DNA of 64,000 nucleotides, taken from Fusobacterium ulcerans ATCC 49185 (lineage in GTDB: Bacteria; Fusobacteriota; Fusobacteriia; Fusobacteriales; Fusobacteriaceae). The notes beneath the pieces were generated by a model. That model did not search any database and had not been told where the DNA came from. It saw only the letters and a list, made by a program, of their open reading frames with translations. The position numbers and the translations under genes were made by a program. The stretch covers positions 1,178,001 to 1,242,000 of the forward strand of contig NZ_LR215979.1 of NCBI RefSeq assembly GCF_900683735.1. The letters are read 5' to 3'. Positions 1 through 8,949 of this stretch are shown in pieces. Position 1 is the first letter of the stretch. Each line of letters opens with the position of its first letter.

Positions 1-355
1 ATAAAATCTTCTCCCAGTATTAATATAGAAACATTTAACGACTATATTATATAGAAAAATAAATTTTTTTCAATAGAAAAATAAAAAAATATATAGAAAT
101 ATAAAATTACTTTTGTAATATTATCAACATAAAAATACTAAAAAAACAGACAACGAGCTGGTTTGTGAACGAAAGTAGATTAAAAAAATCATATTTTTTT
201 TGTATACGAAAAAAATTTTTATATTTTTTTGAAATGGTTTTGTTTGTTTAAAAAAAATACATAATATATTAGTATAAAGTTCCGTTTAAGTACTGAGAAA
301 ATAGAAAAGATATCACCAATTTATTGATTAGAGATATCTTTTAATATAGTGTATA
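1..355. other. AT-rich intergenic DNA with a bidirectional hairpin
   Basis: No gene is visible. The only clear structure is an inverted repeat at 305-342, with arms AAAAGATATC and GATATCTTTT around an 18-nt loop. It would act as a Rho-independent terminator for the leftward diguanylate cyclase gene, and possibly for a gene left of the window. The rest is A/T runs. Confidence 0.6.
305..342 (-). terminator. hairpin terminator after the diguanylate cyclase gene
   Basis: A 10-bp perfect stem (AAAAGATATC / GATATCTTTT) begins 14 bases beyond the stop codon of the leftward GGDEF gene. The T-rich arm ends give it terminator character on both strands. Confidence 0.55.
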
Positions 356-2605
356 TTATTTATAAAAAGAAAAGTTATTTTTAGAAGCATTTTTTATATT
401 ATAAAGGGCTATATCTGATTTTTTGTACAACTCTTGAAATGTATTTCCATCTTGTGGAGCTATAGCAACTCCAACAGAAGCAGAAATACCTACTGAAATA
501 TCAGAATGACCATATGTTACAGAGAAATCATTTAAGATTTTTTTCAGAATTTCTTTCAGTTCATTTTTTGAAGAAATATATTTTAAGAAGATAATAAATT
601 CATCTCCTCCTAGCCTTCCAATGATACTTTGATTTTTAAAACATTCTACTAATTTTAATGCAAATTCCTGGAGAGCAATATCTCCCATAATATGTCCAAG
701 AGTATCGTTGAGAGTTTTAAAATTATCCAGATCCAAAATAATAAAAGCGTGAGAAGATGTAGTATCTTCCTTTGTACTTTCAAGGAAATTGTCGATATGT
801 TTCTTAGTAGCTCTGCGATTATATAGAGAAGTCAAAGGGTCTTTTTCTGACATTTCTTTAAGTTCTTTTATGTTGGAAATATCTTTTATGAGGAGAATAC
901 CTTTTATTTCATCAGTGGATAATTTCTTTATCACATGTATATAGAATTCTGCCCATTTATAAACTCCATCAGCATATTTTGTACGATAGTCTACTTTGAA
1001 TTCATTGATACCATTAAAATATGAAATGAGCATATTTTTTCTTGAAAATCTTTCTCTCATGATCTCAATATCATCACTATGTATTTTACGTTTTAGAAAA
1101 TATTCAAAAAGTTTATCATAATTTTTCTTTTTACTTGAGTTATTAAAAGGGTTTATCGTATTTTTGGATAAATTTATTTCATATGTAGATATATTATCAG
1201 TCTGCAGAGCTTCAAAATATTGTTTTTTGAGAAAAAGAGATAATTCGTTTTCTTTTTCTTCAGTAATATTTTCAATAACCCCAACAGTTCTGAGTATGTT
1301 TTTATCATTATCAAAAATATTGGTAAGTGTAAGCCTTTCCCAAAGATAAGAGTCATTATTAGTTCTTACTTTAATAATCCCTGATGAAGTTTTTACGTTT
1401 TTATTAAATATTCTCTTATATATCTGCAGAAATTCATCAATAGATTCTTCAAAAATGAAATTATTTTCCACAAGGCTTTCAGGAACATTTTCAACTATCT
1501 GCATCAGTTGGTGTCCTTTAGGAACTGAATTTTTAAATGTAAGAGTTTTTGTTTTCTGATTATATTCAAAAGCTATATTTGAAGTTTTATCCATTGCAAC
1601 TCTAAATATCTCTTCATCCAGTTTGAGTTTTTCATTACTTGCAATAAGTTCATCTTTTGCTTTCTTATTAAAATAGAGAATAGAAAGTATTCCAAAAATA
1701 AAAATAATAGATACTTTTATAGTAAGAGCACTCATAATAGCCTGAATAAATTTTAAACGATTTTGTACTGCTTCAACAGAGAGTACAGATATAATATACC
1801 AATTATTTATTCCTAGAGGACTGTAATAAGCAAATTCTGCATTTCCATCATGGATATATTCAGCAAAACCATTTTGTTGAGTCACAATATCTTTTCTAAT
1901 TTTTTCAGCAGCATTGTTGTCATCAAAAGTAGCATTAGAAAGAAAATCCCAAATATTATTTTCAGCTATTATTTTATTAATATTAGAAGATTTTAAAATA
2001 AATTCCTGAGAGCTGCTTGCTAAAATAAGATAACCATTTTCAGCTTGAAGACTCTCGTTGAGTAAAGAGGAAAAAGTAGATAATTTATAAACTCCTCCAA
2101 CTATCCCTATAACTTCATTATTGACTACAATAGGAACTGTTTCTAAAAATATTGGAGCATCCTTTTCAAAAAATGAATCTGTAATTTCTGTTATCTCATG
2201 TTTTCCTTTCATAGCATTTAGGAAGTAATCTTTATTTGAAATATCATAAGTATCTCCATTGGCAAAAGCTGCCTTTCCATTATTCTGTGCTATAAAAACT
2301 CGGTCAAATTGAGTCAAAGTTTTCAATTTTTCTATAATTTTAGTTATAGATTCAGTATTGATATTTTCATTATGAGTAAAAATATCAGCAGCACTTTCTA
2401 ATACTATCATATTATTTTTTAAATGATTTTTTATAATTGTACTTTGCAATATAGAACGATATTCTAATTTTTCCTTATACAAATCTATTTCGTTCGCATA
2501 AAAAGATTTGAAAAAATTTATAAGTGAAAGTGCAGAAAAAAGAAATATAAGAAAAAGACTGAGAATCAGTATAAAATATTTATTTAATTTATTTAAAATT
2601 GTCAT
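356..2605 (-). CDS. membrane diguanylate cyclase (Cache-PAS-GGDEF)
   Basis: Probable cyclic-di-GMP synthase that senses an extracellular ligand. The 749-aa protein has an N-terminal membrane helix (about 9-33), a long extracellular Cache-like region to about residue 285, a second helix (about 297-320), one or two PAS-like segments (about 335-575) and a C-terminal GGDEF domain. The signature GGDEF is intact at about 666-670 and DPLTSLYNRR precedes it, so catalysis is expected. The inhibitory I-site (normally RxxD just before the signature) reads KNQS, so classical product inhibition is probably absent. I chose the ATG at 2605 because GGGGGAGAG lies 8 bases upstream; an in-frame ATG at 2638 has no such site. 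It appears to be monocistronic. The ligand cannot be told from sequence. Confidence 0.9.
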   Translation of the reverse strand: MTILNKLNKYFILILSLFLIFLFSALSLINFFKSFYANEIDLYKEKLEYRSILQSTIIKNHLKNNMIVLESAADIFTHNENINTESITKIIEKLKTLTQFDRVFIAQNNGKAAFANGDTYDISNKDYFLNAMKGKHEITEITDSFFEKDAPIFLETVPIVVNNEVIGIVGGVYKLSTFSSLLNESLQAENGYLILASSSQEFILKSSNINKIIAENNIWDFLSNATFDDNNAAEKIRKDIVTQQNGFAEYIHDGNAEFAYYSPLGINNWYIISVLSVEAVQNRLKFIQAIMSALTIKVSIIFIFGILSILYFNKKAKDELIASNEKLKLDEEIFRVAMDKTSNIAFEYNQKTKTLTFKNSVPKGHQLMQIVENVPESLVENNFIFEESIDEFLQIYKRIFNKNVKTSSGIIKVRTNNDSYLWERLTLTNIFDNDKNILRTVGVIENITEEKENELSLFLKKQYFEALQTDNISTYEINLSKNTINPFNNSSKKKNYDKLFEYFLKRKIHSDDIEIMRERFSRKNMLISYFNGINEFKVDYRTKYADGVYKWAEFYIHVIKKLSTDEIKGILLIKDISNIKELKEMSEKDPLTSLYNRRATKKHIDNFLESTKEDTTSSHAFIILDLDNFKTLNDTLGHIMGDIALQEFALKLVECFKNQSIIGRLGGDEFIIFLKYISSKNELKEILKKILNDFSVTYGHSDISVGISASVGVAIAPQDGNTFQELYKKSDIALYNIKNASKNNFSFYK

Positions 2606-2638
2606 AAAATTCTCTCCCCCTATCAAGACAAAAATCAA

Positions 2639-3020
2639 CTTTATATCAAAAAATATTATTTAAGTCTGCTTTTGTTAATTATAATATAATCCAAGAAAAA
2701 TATCAATGATAAATTCGAATTAAAGGTAAAAATTAATTTTTGAATATTAAATAAAACATATTATAGAGTAAAAGATATATATTCTTAATATGGGATAATT
2801 ATAAAATATTTTTTTAATAAAGAAATAAAGGATTTTTTCTAAAATAATCGTAGTTATATTTAAAGTAAGATAATTAAAAAAATATTTATAAAATTTTATT
2901 TTTTGTTTTGGTCTTAAATGCTAAACTTAGAAAATATGGTGAATTTTATTTTTTAAAAGCTATTTAAAAAATCAAGTACAAATGATATAATCAAAATAGA
3001 AGAAGATATATATAGATGGG
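2639..3020. other. AT-rich intergenic region, nothing recognised
   Basis: This ~380-bp divergent spacer lies between the leftward cyclase gene and the rightward small gene at 3033. Promoters for both must lie here. I see several TATAAT-like words but no palindrome or RNA structure I would defend. Confidence 0.4.
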
Positions 3021-3032
3021 ATGGGATATAAA

Positions 3033-3398
3033 ATGAAAAGAATAGTCAAGAATAATATAGATCAGCAATTAATAAATTCTATGGTTTTGTATCATGAATT
3101 ACTAAAAGAATCCTTTAAGAAGAAAGAGAAATTAAAAACTAAAATTATTGTTCCAGAGTTTCAATATTCAGAACTAGTATATTACACAGAATTGAAAAAT
3201 ACTTTAGAATGCTTAAAGCATAACTATAAAGAATTACTAAAGTATATTAAAAATAAAAACTACTCTCCATCATTAAAAGTAATATTTTTATATGATTATG
3301 AATATTGTGTTCCAACAGTTGTAAATATGAGCTTAGGAGAATTTTTAGGAAGTGATTTGTATATAGGAAAAGATGAGATAGAAATAAAGAAAATCTAA
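3033..3398 (+). CDS. uncharacterised 121-aa protein, paralogue A
   Basis: I do not recognise the family. The protein is a close paralogue of the one at 6998-7363. Shared blocks include LINSMV near the N-terminus, VPEF.YSEL, a LECLK.NY.ELL segment, NYSP.LKV.FLYDY and a C-terminal IKKI. Length matches the paralogue exactly (121 aa) if the ATG at 3033 is used; an upstream in-frame ATG at 3021 adds MGYK without homology. No signal peptide or membrane segment is seen. It is predicted soluble and mostly helical, and is followed by a strong hairpin. Two copies 4 kb apart suggest a local duplication. Confidence 0.7.
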   Translation: MKRIVKNNIDQQLINSMVLYHELLKESFKKKEKLKTKIIVPEFQYSELVYYTELKNTLECLKHNYKELLKYIKNKNYSPSLKVIFLYDYEYCVPTVVNMSLGEFLGSDLYIGKDEIEIKKI

Positions 3399-3422
3399 TG
3401 AAGAAGTATAGATAAAAAAATA

Positions 3423-3470
3423 CTCAGCAACTAAAGCAGTTAATAAATTTTAACTGTTATAGCTGCTGAG
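3423..3470 (+). terminator. long hairpin after paralogue A
   Basis: CTCAGCA...AGTTAA pairs with TTAACT...TGCTGAG over a stem of about 20 nt with a short AT loop. It sits 25 bases after the stop codon and probably terminates transcription from both sides. Confidence 0.6.
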
Positions 3471-3545
3471 ATTATTAAATTAATAACTAATTTTTTTATT
3501 TAAAAAAGTCAAAATTATATTTTAATTTATATCTACTCTGCTTGA

Positions 3546-4211
3546 TTATTTATATTCAGAATTTACTAAATAAGCTAAAAATAGCAAGATAATACAGCAG
3601 AACCATATAGCATATATTCCACATAGAGTACTTAAAAGTCCACCAAAGAATATACCCACTGGGAAAGAAAATACTAGAATGAAATATTTAGAAGCAACTT
3701 TAACAGAAGCAGAATCTTTTTTTATAAAGATATCTCCAATGTGTGCTCCAAGAGTTCTTAGATTTCCTGTAGCAATAGTACTGTTATGCACATTGCCATT
3801 ATATTTTCTGAAATTGCTCAACTGGAAAGTTGTTATTACAGAGAGTAAAAAATTTACTGCATTATTAGAAGAAGAAGTAGAAATAAAACCAACTCCTAAT
3901 AAAACAATTAATTCTGCAAGTAAAAGAGCTTTTTGCAACTTTGGTACCTCATATTCTTTTAAACTGAACTTTAACAATTGAGCAAGAACAGCTCCTAAAA
4001 GACATCCTGTAATAGGAACTATACTAGATATAAGCATATTGAAATCATTTTGATATAAAGATAAACCTATTTTTGCCATATTCCCTGTGTGCATACTGAC
4101 AAAAGCTTGTCCTCTGGTAAAAAATGCATATGCATTGATAAATCCTCCAATAAAAGTAAGAAGCCCCATAAAAATTAAACTTTCATCTACCTTAGCTTTT
4201 TTCACTTCCAT
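3546..4211 (-). CDS. DUF1275 (YoaK-type) integral membrane protein
   Basis: This polytopic 221-aa membrane protein has the DUF1275 pattern: an early GGFINAYAFF segment followed by HTGNM (residues about 22-46), and a second TGN motif (TGNLRTLG) mid-protein. About six hydrophobic stretches are visible. Members are found across bacteria and their transport role is undefined. The start ATG at 4211 has a strong AGGGGGGAT ribosome site. It has no operon partner; neighbours are convergent (3033) or divergent (4636). Confidence 0.85.
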   Translation of the reverse strand: MEVKKAKVDESLIFMGLLTFIGGFINAYAFFTRGQAFVSMHTGNMAKIGLSLYQNDFNMLISSIVPITGCLLGAVLAQLLKFSLKEYEVPKLQKALLLAELIVLLGVGFISTSSSNNAVNFLLSVITTFQLSNFRKYNGNVHNSTIATGNLRTLGAHIGDIFIKKDSASVKVASKYFILVFSFPVGIFFGGLLSTLCGIYAIWFCCIILLFLAYLVNSEYK

Positions 4212-4547
4212 TTAAAATCCCCCCTAGTTATTCATAGCATTTAGACTATATCATAATCAAAAATTATTTTCAATGAAAAAAATTTACACAACTAAAAAAA
4301 TAAATATAAAATTTTGGTTAAGAGAATATTAAGGGAAAAAATAAAATTAAACCTAAATAATCTTATATAATTAAATTAGTATATTGTATACTATATTTTA
4401 TAAAAAAGCAATAATATAAAAAAGATAATTTAAATAAAATAAAACTCTCAATTGGATTCTTTATTGCTAAAATAGAAATTAAAAAATGAGATAATAAAAA
4501 ATAAATCTAAAAAGTATGATATAATGTATTATAGAGAATTAAAATTT
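4212..4547. other. divergent spacer with one likely promoter
   Basis: AT-rich DNA between the DUF1275 gene and the rightward gene at 4636. A TATAAT at 4519-4524 is a likely -10 box for the rightward transcript. I see no other feature. Confidence 0.4.
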
Positions 4548-4646
4548 ATGAATAAATTTGGAAAAGGTAAAATAAATTCTGGAAGGACAATTTCTATTAC
4601 AAATTTAATGGCAAAGAGAACAGGGGGATTACAATATGGAAGATAG
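4548..4646 (+). CDS. possible 32-codon leader ORF overlapping the next gene
   Basis: ATG at 4548 opens a 32-codon frame (starts MNKFGKGKINSGRT) that ends in TAG 11 bases inside the next gene, so the start of that gene lies within the stop region. It begins about 18 bases after the predicted transcription start. The ribosome site is weak (GAGA). It may be a translationally coupled leader peptide or just chance. Confidence 0.25.
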   Translation: MNKFGKGKINSGRTISITNLMAKRTGGLQYGR

Positions 4647-5154
4647 ATTCGTTATTTTTACTGGAACAATTTGCAGTACTTATTTGGGCAGAATGAGAGA
4701 TTATGCTTTGAGAGATTTGGAAAATGAAACTAAAAAAGGAAAAACTAATTTTTTAAAATTTTCTAAAATTGTAGAAAAAATTTATAATGAAAACAGGATA
4801 GAGCATTTGAATTTTTCATATAATGAGATAAAAAAAATGGAAGAAAAAAATAGAATAGGATTTTCACTGCCTTTCTCTGGAAGTGGGGAGTTATTAAAAG
4901 TATCACCAGACAAAATAGAAGGAATAAAACTTCCTGTAATGAGGAAGGAAGAGGAGATAATATTTTTTCTAAAGGAAACAGAATTCAAAAATGAACATGA
5001 AATAAAAGAGGAACTAGTCAATCTTTTAACTAAAATAAATGAAATATGTGGTTTTTTAAAAAAAGAAATTGAAAATTATAATAAAGAACTTGCTGATATG
5101 TTGAAAGAGAAAAGTGTAGAATTATATGAAAAAATTTCTTTTAGAGCATGGTAA
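4636..5154 (+). CDS. uncharacterised 172-aa helical protein
   Basis: I do not recognise this gene. It starts after a GGGGG-rich ribosome site (AGGGGGATTACA). The N-terminus (FVIFTGTICSTYLGRM) is followed by a charged, mainly helical region. Residues about 120-165 are rich in Glu, Lys and Leu with heptad spacing, suggesting a coiled coil. No export signal or membrane segment is seen. It stands alone between the DUF1275 gene and the cold-shock gene. Confidence 0.6.
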   Translation: MEDRFVIFTGTICSTYLGRMRDYALRDLENETKKGKTNFLKFSKIVEKIYNENRIEHLNFSYNEIKKMEEKNRIGFSLPFSGSGELLKVSPDKIEGIKLPVMRKEEEIIFFLKETEFKNEHEIKEELVNLLTKINEICGFLKKEIENYNKELADMLKEKSVELYEKISFRAW

Positions 5155-5274
5155 AATTTTATTTTTAAATATTTGTAAATGAGCTAGACTGTAATAAACA
5201 AGTACTTGAAGAGAAAAAAATTCAAAAAAATTACAAATAAAAAAATAAAGGTGTACAAAATTTAAAAACTAGTG

Positions 5275-5463
5275 TATAATACTTGTATAGTGATAAAGAG
5301 ATTTATATGTTTTGAAAATTGTTTTAATATTTAATAAAGTTCTTTCTTTGAAATTACCATTAGTAAGTATTAAATTTTATCAACATTCTTAAATTAATAT
5401 TTGAGGATGCTATCAAAATGATAGGTTTATGTCATTAAAAAATTATATTTACGGAGGTAACAA
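5275..5463 (+). promoter_or_regulatory. promoter and long 5' leader of the cold-shock gene
   Basis: TATAAT at 5275-5280 places the transcript start near 5287, about 175 nt before the ATG. Long leaders are typical of cold-inducible csp mRNAs, where RNA structure controls translation. The leader ends in a strong GGAGG at 5454-5458. The segment just before the coding start is also conserved in the dead csp copy at 14.95-15.0 kb. Confidence 0.45.
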
Positions 5464-5661
5464 ATGAAAGGTACAGTTAAATGGTTTAATCAAGACAAAG
5501 GTTTTGGATTTATTACAGGTGAAGATGGGAAAGAGGTTTTTGCTCACTATTCTCAAATTCAAAAAGATGGATTTAAAACTTTAGAAGAAAATGAAGAAGT
5601 TACTTATGAAGTAACTCAAGGTCAAAAAGGACCACAAGCTTCTAGCATAAAAACTAGATAA
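5464..5661 (+). CDS. cold-shock domain protein (CspA family)
   Basis: This 65-aa single cold-shock domain binds single-stranded RNA/DNA and likely acts as an RNA chaperone. RNP-1 is KGFGFIT (about 14-20) and RNP-2 is VFAHYS (about 26-31; the common form is VFVHF). The N-terminus MKGTVKWFN is canonical. The length is normal for the family. It is monocistronic with a long leader and a hairpin terminator. A second, inactivated copy of this locus lies at 15004-15166. Confidence 0.95.
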   Translation: MKGTVKWFNQDKGFGFITGEDGKEVFAHYSQIQKDGFKTLEENEEVTYEVTQGQKGPQASSIKTR

Positions 5662-5674
5662 TTTTAAATAGATC

Positions 5675-5700
5675 AGGCTGAGGAAACTTAGCCTTTTTTT
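5675..5700 (+). terminator. terminator of the cold-shock gene
   Basis: AGGCT and AGCCT arms around GAGGAAACTT are followed by seven T residues, 13 bases after the stop codon. Confidence 0.8.
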
Positions 5701-5962
5701 AATTATTAGAGAAATTTTTATTGTAAAGATAGCTATATATTTAGAAAAAATATAGATTAATATCTGATAAAAATCTTTTCTAAATATTCTATCATTAAAG
5801 AAAAAATATTAGATTTAGAATAAAAAATAATTTTAAAATTTATCAGTTAATAATCAATTTGCAGCTTCTTGTTTAAAAACTACTTAGCTAATATTTACCT
5901 TTTGATATAAATTTATTGAATGATATTTAATGTTAGATAAAATAAGATATAATAATTATAAG

Positions 5963-6008
5963 AAAAGAGATATTACTGAGATTATTAAATCTAGGAAACA
6001 TCTCTTTT
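5963..6008 (-). terminator. hairpin terminator for the leftward 137-aa gene
   Basis: The arms AAAAGAGA and TCTCTTTT enclose about 30 nt. It lies 46 bases past the stop codon of the leftward gene that starts at 6468. Confidence 0.45.
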
Positions 6009-6054
6009 GGTTTATAGAATTAAAATTTAAATCATAAATTTTATCTTTTGACAA

Positions 6055-6468
6055 TCACAAGCTTTTTTCAGAATTTTCCACTTCATTTTTACCTTCAGTT
6101 TCAGATATAGTAGGTAATGCAAAACCTATACGTCTAGCTGGTTTGGATTTATCTTCTCTTTCTACAAAAGTAATTAAAAAGTTAAGCTGGCTGATATGTT
6201 GTATTAATTGAGCTTCCTTTCCATCTACAAATCCATAAAAATATAGAATATCTGGATTCTGATAGCCAATATCTGTAACTGACATTACAACAGAAGAACC
6301 AAAAGATGCAAGCTTTAAAGCAACCTCATGATCATCATCAAGTATTTCTTCAAATTCTCTGATTTGTTCTACTAGTTTTTCATATTTCCAGTCTGCCATA
6401 TTATAATCACGTGGCAGTACATCCTCTTCTATAACATTTGGTAATTTATATTTCTTATGTTTACTCAT
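6055..6468 (-). CDS. uncharacterised 137-aa protein (DUF6173-like)
   Basis: The core (FGSSVVMSVTDIGYQNPD, about 64-81, then YGFVDGKEAQLIQHISQLNFLI) resembles a family of small bacterial proteins that I believe is DUF6173; that name is from memory and uncertain. A later PARRIGFAL block (about 113-121) also fits. No catalytic motif, signal or membrane segment is visible. The start at 6468 follows a strong AGGGAGGATTT site; the longer frame from 6489 has none. It appears to be monocistronic. Confidence 0.7.
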   Translation of the reverse strand: MSKHKKYKLPNVIEEDVLPRDYNMADWKYEKLVEQIREFEEILDDDHEVALKLASFGSSVVMSVTDIGYQNPDILYFYGFVDGKEAQLIQHISQLNFLITFVEREDKSKPARRIGFALPTISETEGKNEVENSEKSL

Positions 6469-6489
6469 AAATCCTCCCTTGACATCCAA

Positions 6490-6821
6490 TAAAATTAAAA
6501 TAAATTTGCCTTTTTATACAATAAAATATATTAACTTTTTATAAAACATAAAATTTTTGATTTATCTTTGAGATTATCTTATAGCATAGAAAGATGTTTT
6601 TTCACTAACTAATTACATATGTTTTTGCTCTTTCTTAAGTATATTATATCTTTTTTAATATTGAAATACAATATTTTACTAAATATAAGAATAAGATGGA
6701 TAATCTATAAAAATCTTATTATAAATTACTAGTTTGAAAAAATAAGAACTTGAGTAATAAAAATAAATAAATAGATTTTGTAATAAGATATAAACAAATT
6801 AAATAATTATAAAATTTTATA
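6490..6821. other. AT-rich spacer, nothing recognised
   Basis: No coding, RNA or repeat feature was found in this stretch apart from A/T runs. A broken gene fragment follows at 6822. Confidence 0.4.
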
Positions 6822-6917
6822 AAAAAAAGAAAGATAAAAAAGATAGAAAAAGATAAAGAAAAATTAAAAAAAATAAAAGAGGTTATAAAGAAATATAATA
6901 GGAGAAAAGAGCTTTAA
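6822..6917 (+). pseudogene. C-terminal remnant related to the coiled-coil gene at 63177
   Basis: An open frame of 31 codons with no start site encodes a Lys/Glu helix (IEKDKEKLK.IKE.IKK) that matches the end of the 190-aa protein at 63177-63749. A stretch of over 20 identical bases lies inside the match. It ends in TAA and is followed by its own terminator hairpin. I read it as the 3' end of a deleted paralogue. Low-complexity Lys/Glu coding could imitate this, so confidence is limited. Confidence 0.4.
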
Positions 6918-6937
6918 TCTAAATTGAGCTCTTTTTT
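6905..6937 (+). terminator. terminator hairpin (GAGCT stem)
   Basis: The AAAAGAGCT and AGCTCTTTT arms are separated by 13 nt and followed by T residues. It marks the end of the remnant gene just upstream. Confidence 0.65.
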
Positions 6938-6997
6938 ATTTAAAATAATGATTTTTATTAAAATAATGATATAATCTAAATAAAAAGGAGTGCTTAA

Positions 6998-7363
6998 ATG
7001 GAAAGAATAGTTGATAATGTGCTTGAACAAAAATTAATAAACTCTATGGTAAAGGTTCATAGTCTTTTAAGAGAAAGCTTTATGACAAGAAGGAAAGCCT
7101 CTTTTAAAGTGGAAGTTCCAGAATTTAATTACTCTGAACTTGCACATCATAATGAATTAAAAATAGCTTTAGAGTGCCTTAAGTGGAATTATAGAGAATT
7201 GTTAAGATATTTGAAAAGTGAAAATTATTCCCCATTGTTAAAAGTAGTGTTTTTATATGATTATAAAAAATGTGTTCCAGTAGCATTAAATAGGACATTA
7301 ACAGAGTTTTTAGAGAGTGACTTATTTGTAGGAAAGGAAATATTAAATATAAAAAAAATTTAA
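6998..7363 (+). CDS. uncharacterised 121-aa protein, paralogue B
   Basis: Same family as the protein at 3033-3398 (see there), with the conserved blocks VPEFNYSEL, LECLKWNYRELL and NYSP followed by FLYDY. Function is unknown. The start is well supported: AAGGAG at 6983-6988 and a TATAAT at 6970-6975. A direct repeat of the AAATAATGAT word lies across the promoter. The gene is monocistronic. Confidence 0.75.
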   Translation: MERIVDNVLEQKLINSMVKVHSLLRESFMTRRKASFKVEVPEFNYSELAHHNELKIALECLKWNYRELLRYLKSENYSPLLKVVFLYDYKKCVPVALNRTLTEFLESDLFVGKEILNIKKI

Positions 7364-7436
7364 AATATGCAGAATATTAACTAAATAGTTTTTTGTTTTA
7401 AAAGGCAGTAAATTTGAAATTACAAAAAAAGAAAAA

Positions 7437-7480
7437 AGCAAATATCCTGTAATATTTATAGGAATATTGGCTCTTTTTTA
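7437..7480 (+). terminator. terminator hairpin after paralogue B
   Basis: AGCAAATATCCT pairs imperfectly with AGGAATATTGGCT and a run of T follows. It serves the rightward gene ending at 7363. Confidence 0.6.
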
Positions 7481-7554
7481 TTGTAAATAACTCTATATCT
7501 AACTTATATTATAAATATTATAAGTATTTTTTATAATAATTCTTGAGTATAAAA

Positions 7555-8116
7555 TTAAAATTTATATAGATTTTTCCAATCAAAATTTCTTTCAATAAGC
7601 TTGGGAAGAATATTAGGAACATCTTCCATTCCATCTTCAAAAGACTCATAATTGCCATATTTATCATTATCTTTATATTTGATATCTGGAGTTATTATTT
7701 CCAAACATTTCATTTGTATAGAACTGTTCTTTTCAATATCTATTTCTTCCCCTAGTAATTCATAAGTAACACTCATAAGTAATTCAAACTCAGCATTTCC
7801 AAAAGGAATATTAGGAACTTCTACTAAGGAATCAGGATCACTAAGAGCTTTAAGAAGAACTTCTTCTCCTTGTGATATAAGCCATAATGTGAAGTATAAT
7901 CCAGTATCATCACTTACATATCCATTGATTACTTTACAAGCCATATCTACCCAGATAGATTCATTTGCAGATTCCAAGATATCCACTAAAATAATATATA
8001 TCTTCTATATTACAGTTATTTAGATATTCATGTGCATATTGAAGAAATAGTTCATCATTCCCATTACTTTTATCCCTGAATTCATCCATCAGTTCCCAAA
8101 ATTTCATCTTAGTCAT
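7555..8116 (-). pseudogene. DUF4240-like gene broken by a frameshift
   Basis: The intact frame begins with ATG at 8116 behind a GGAGGAAAGATA site and encodes MTKMKFWELMDEFRD, then HEYLNNCNIEDIYYFSGYL. The reading then has to shift frame near 7975-7990 to continue DILESANESIWVDMACKVIN through SDDTGLYFTLWLISQG, the typical DUF4240 core. Without the shift, translation stops four codons later. The two halves are adjacent with no missing sequence, so this is a single-base lesion or a sequencing error. DUF4240 function is not established. Confidence 0.7.
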
Positions 8117-8618
8117 TATCTTTCCTCCAGTAAATTTTATAGGTACACTAATATTAGTATATAGTAAAAATTATTTAAAAGCAATTAAAGAAAAATATAA
8201 AAAAATAGCATGAAAGAATAGGTTATATAATAATATGGGATCTTATATTCAGTATTTTATAGAAAAATATATTTGGAGTATAAAATTTTACAAATAAAAT
8301 ATTATATTTAAAATGGAGAAAAACTTACACAATTGAAAAAATTCTGTCTATAAAAAATTGATTATTTTATTATATATCATAATTAAAAAACAAGAAAAGA
8401 TTGGCTGATATATATTAATACAAAATTTATTAAAAAATATAATTGAATTAGATATATGAAATAATGAATAAGAAGGAAGTACTAATTAAAAATAGGTAAT
8501 AGCAGAAAATTTAGTAAAAAGGAATATAGAAAAAAATTGGAAAAGCTTAATAGAATTAAATTTAGCAAAAAAGAAATTATCAGGGAAAATAATAACCTAT
8601 TTATTTCAAGGAGGAAAA
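8117..8618. other. AT-rich spacer, nothing recognised
   Basis: About 500 bp of very AT-rich DNA between the broken DUF4240 gene and a small membrane peptide gene. I see no supported feature. Confidence 0.4.
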
Positions 8619-8726
8619 ATGAAAACCATACTAATAACAGGGATTGCAGTAATTATATTATGTATAGCAGCTTATAAGATAGTAAATAAAATTTTTGATG
8701 AGGAATGGAATAAATGGGGATGGTAA
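8619..8726 (+). CDS. 35-aa single-pass membrane peptide
   Basis: A strong AAGGAGGAAAA site precedes ATG at 8619. The peptide has a hydrophobic helix (about residues 3-20) and a short acidic/aromatic tail. It has exactly the same length as a peptide in the prophage (32337-32444) and aligns with it: MK.I.ITG at the start, AAYK after the helix, then an acidic tail. Function is unknown. The match suggests a phage-derived relic or a shared small membrane family. Confidence 0.6.
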   Translation: MKTILITGIAVIILCIAAYKIVNKIFDEEWNKWGW

Positions 8727-8949
8727 AAAATACTAAATAAAAATAATTTTTAATATTAGAAAAAATGAAGGCAGGATTTTACAGCTATTATTTTTATATA
8801 ACTAAATAATATAGAAAATATAAAATAATATATAAAAAAGAGAATATACAAATATTATTTTCAAATGAAAAATTTAATAAATAATATACTTTCATAGTTA
8901 TTGTTTCGTGATATAATAAAAAATAATAACACCTATGGAGGAAGGATTT

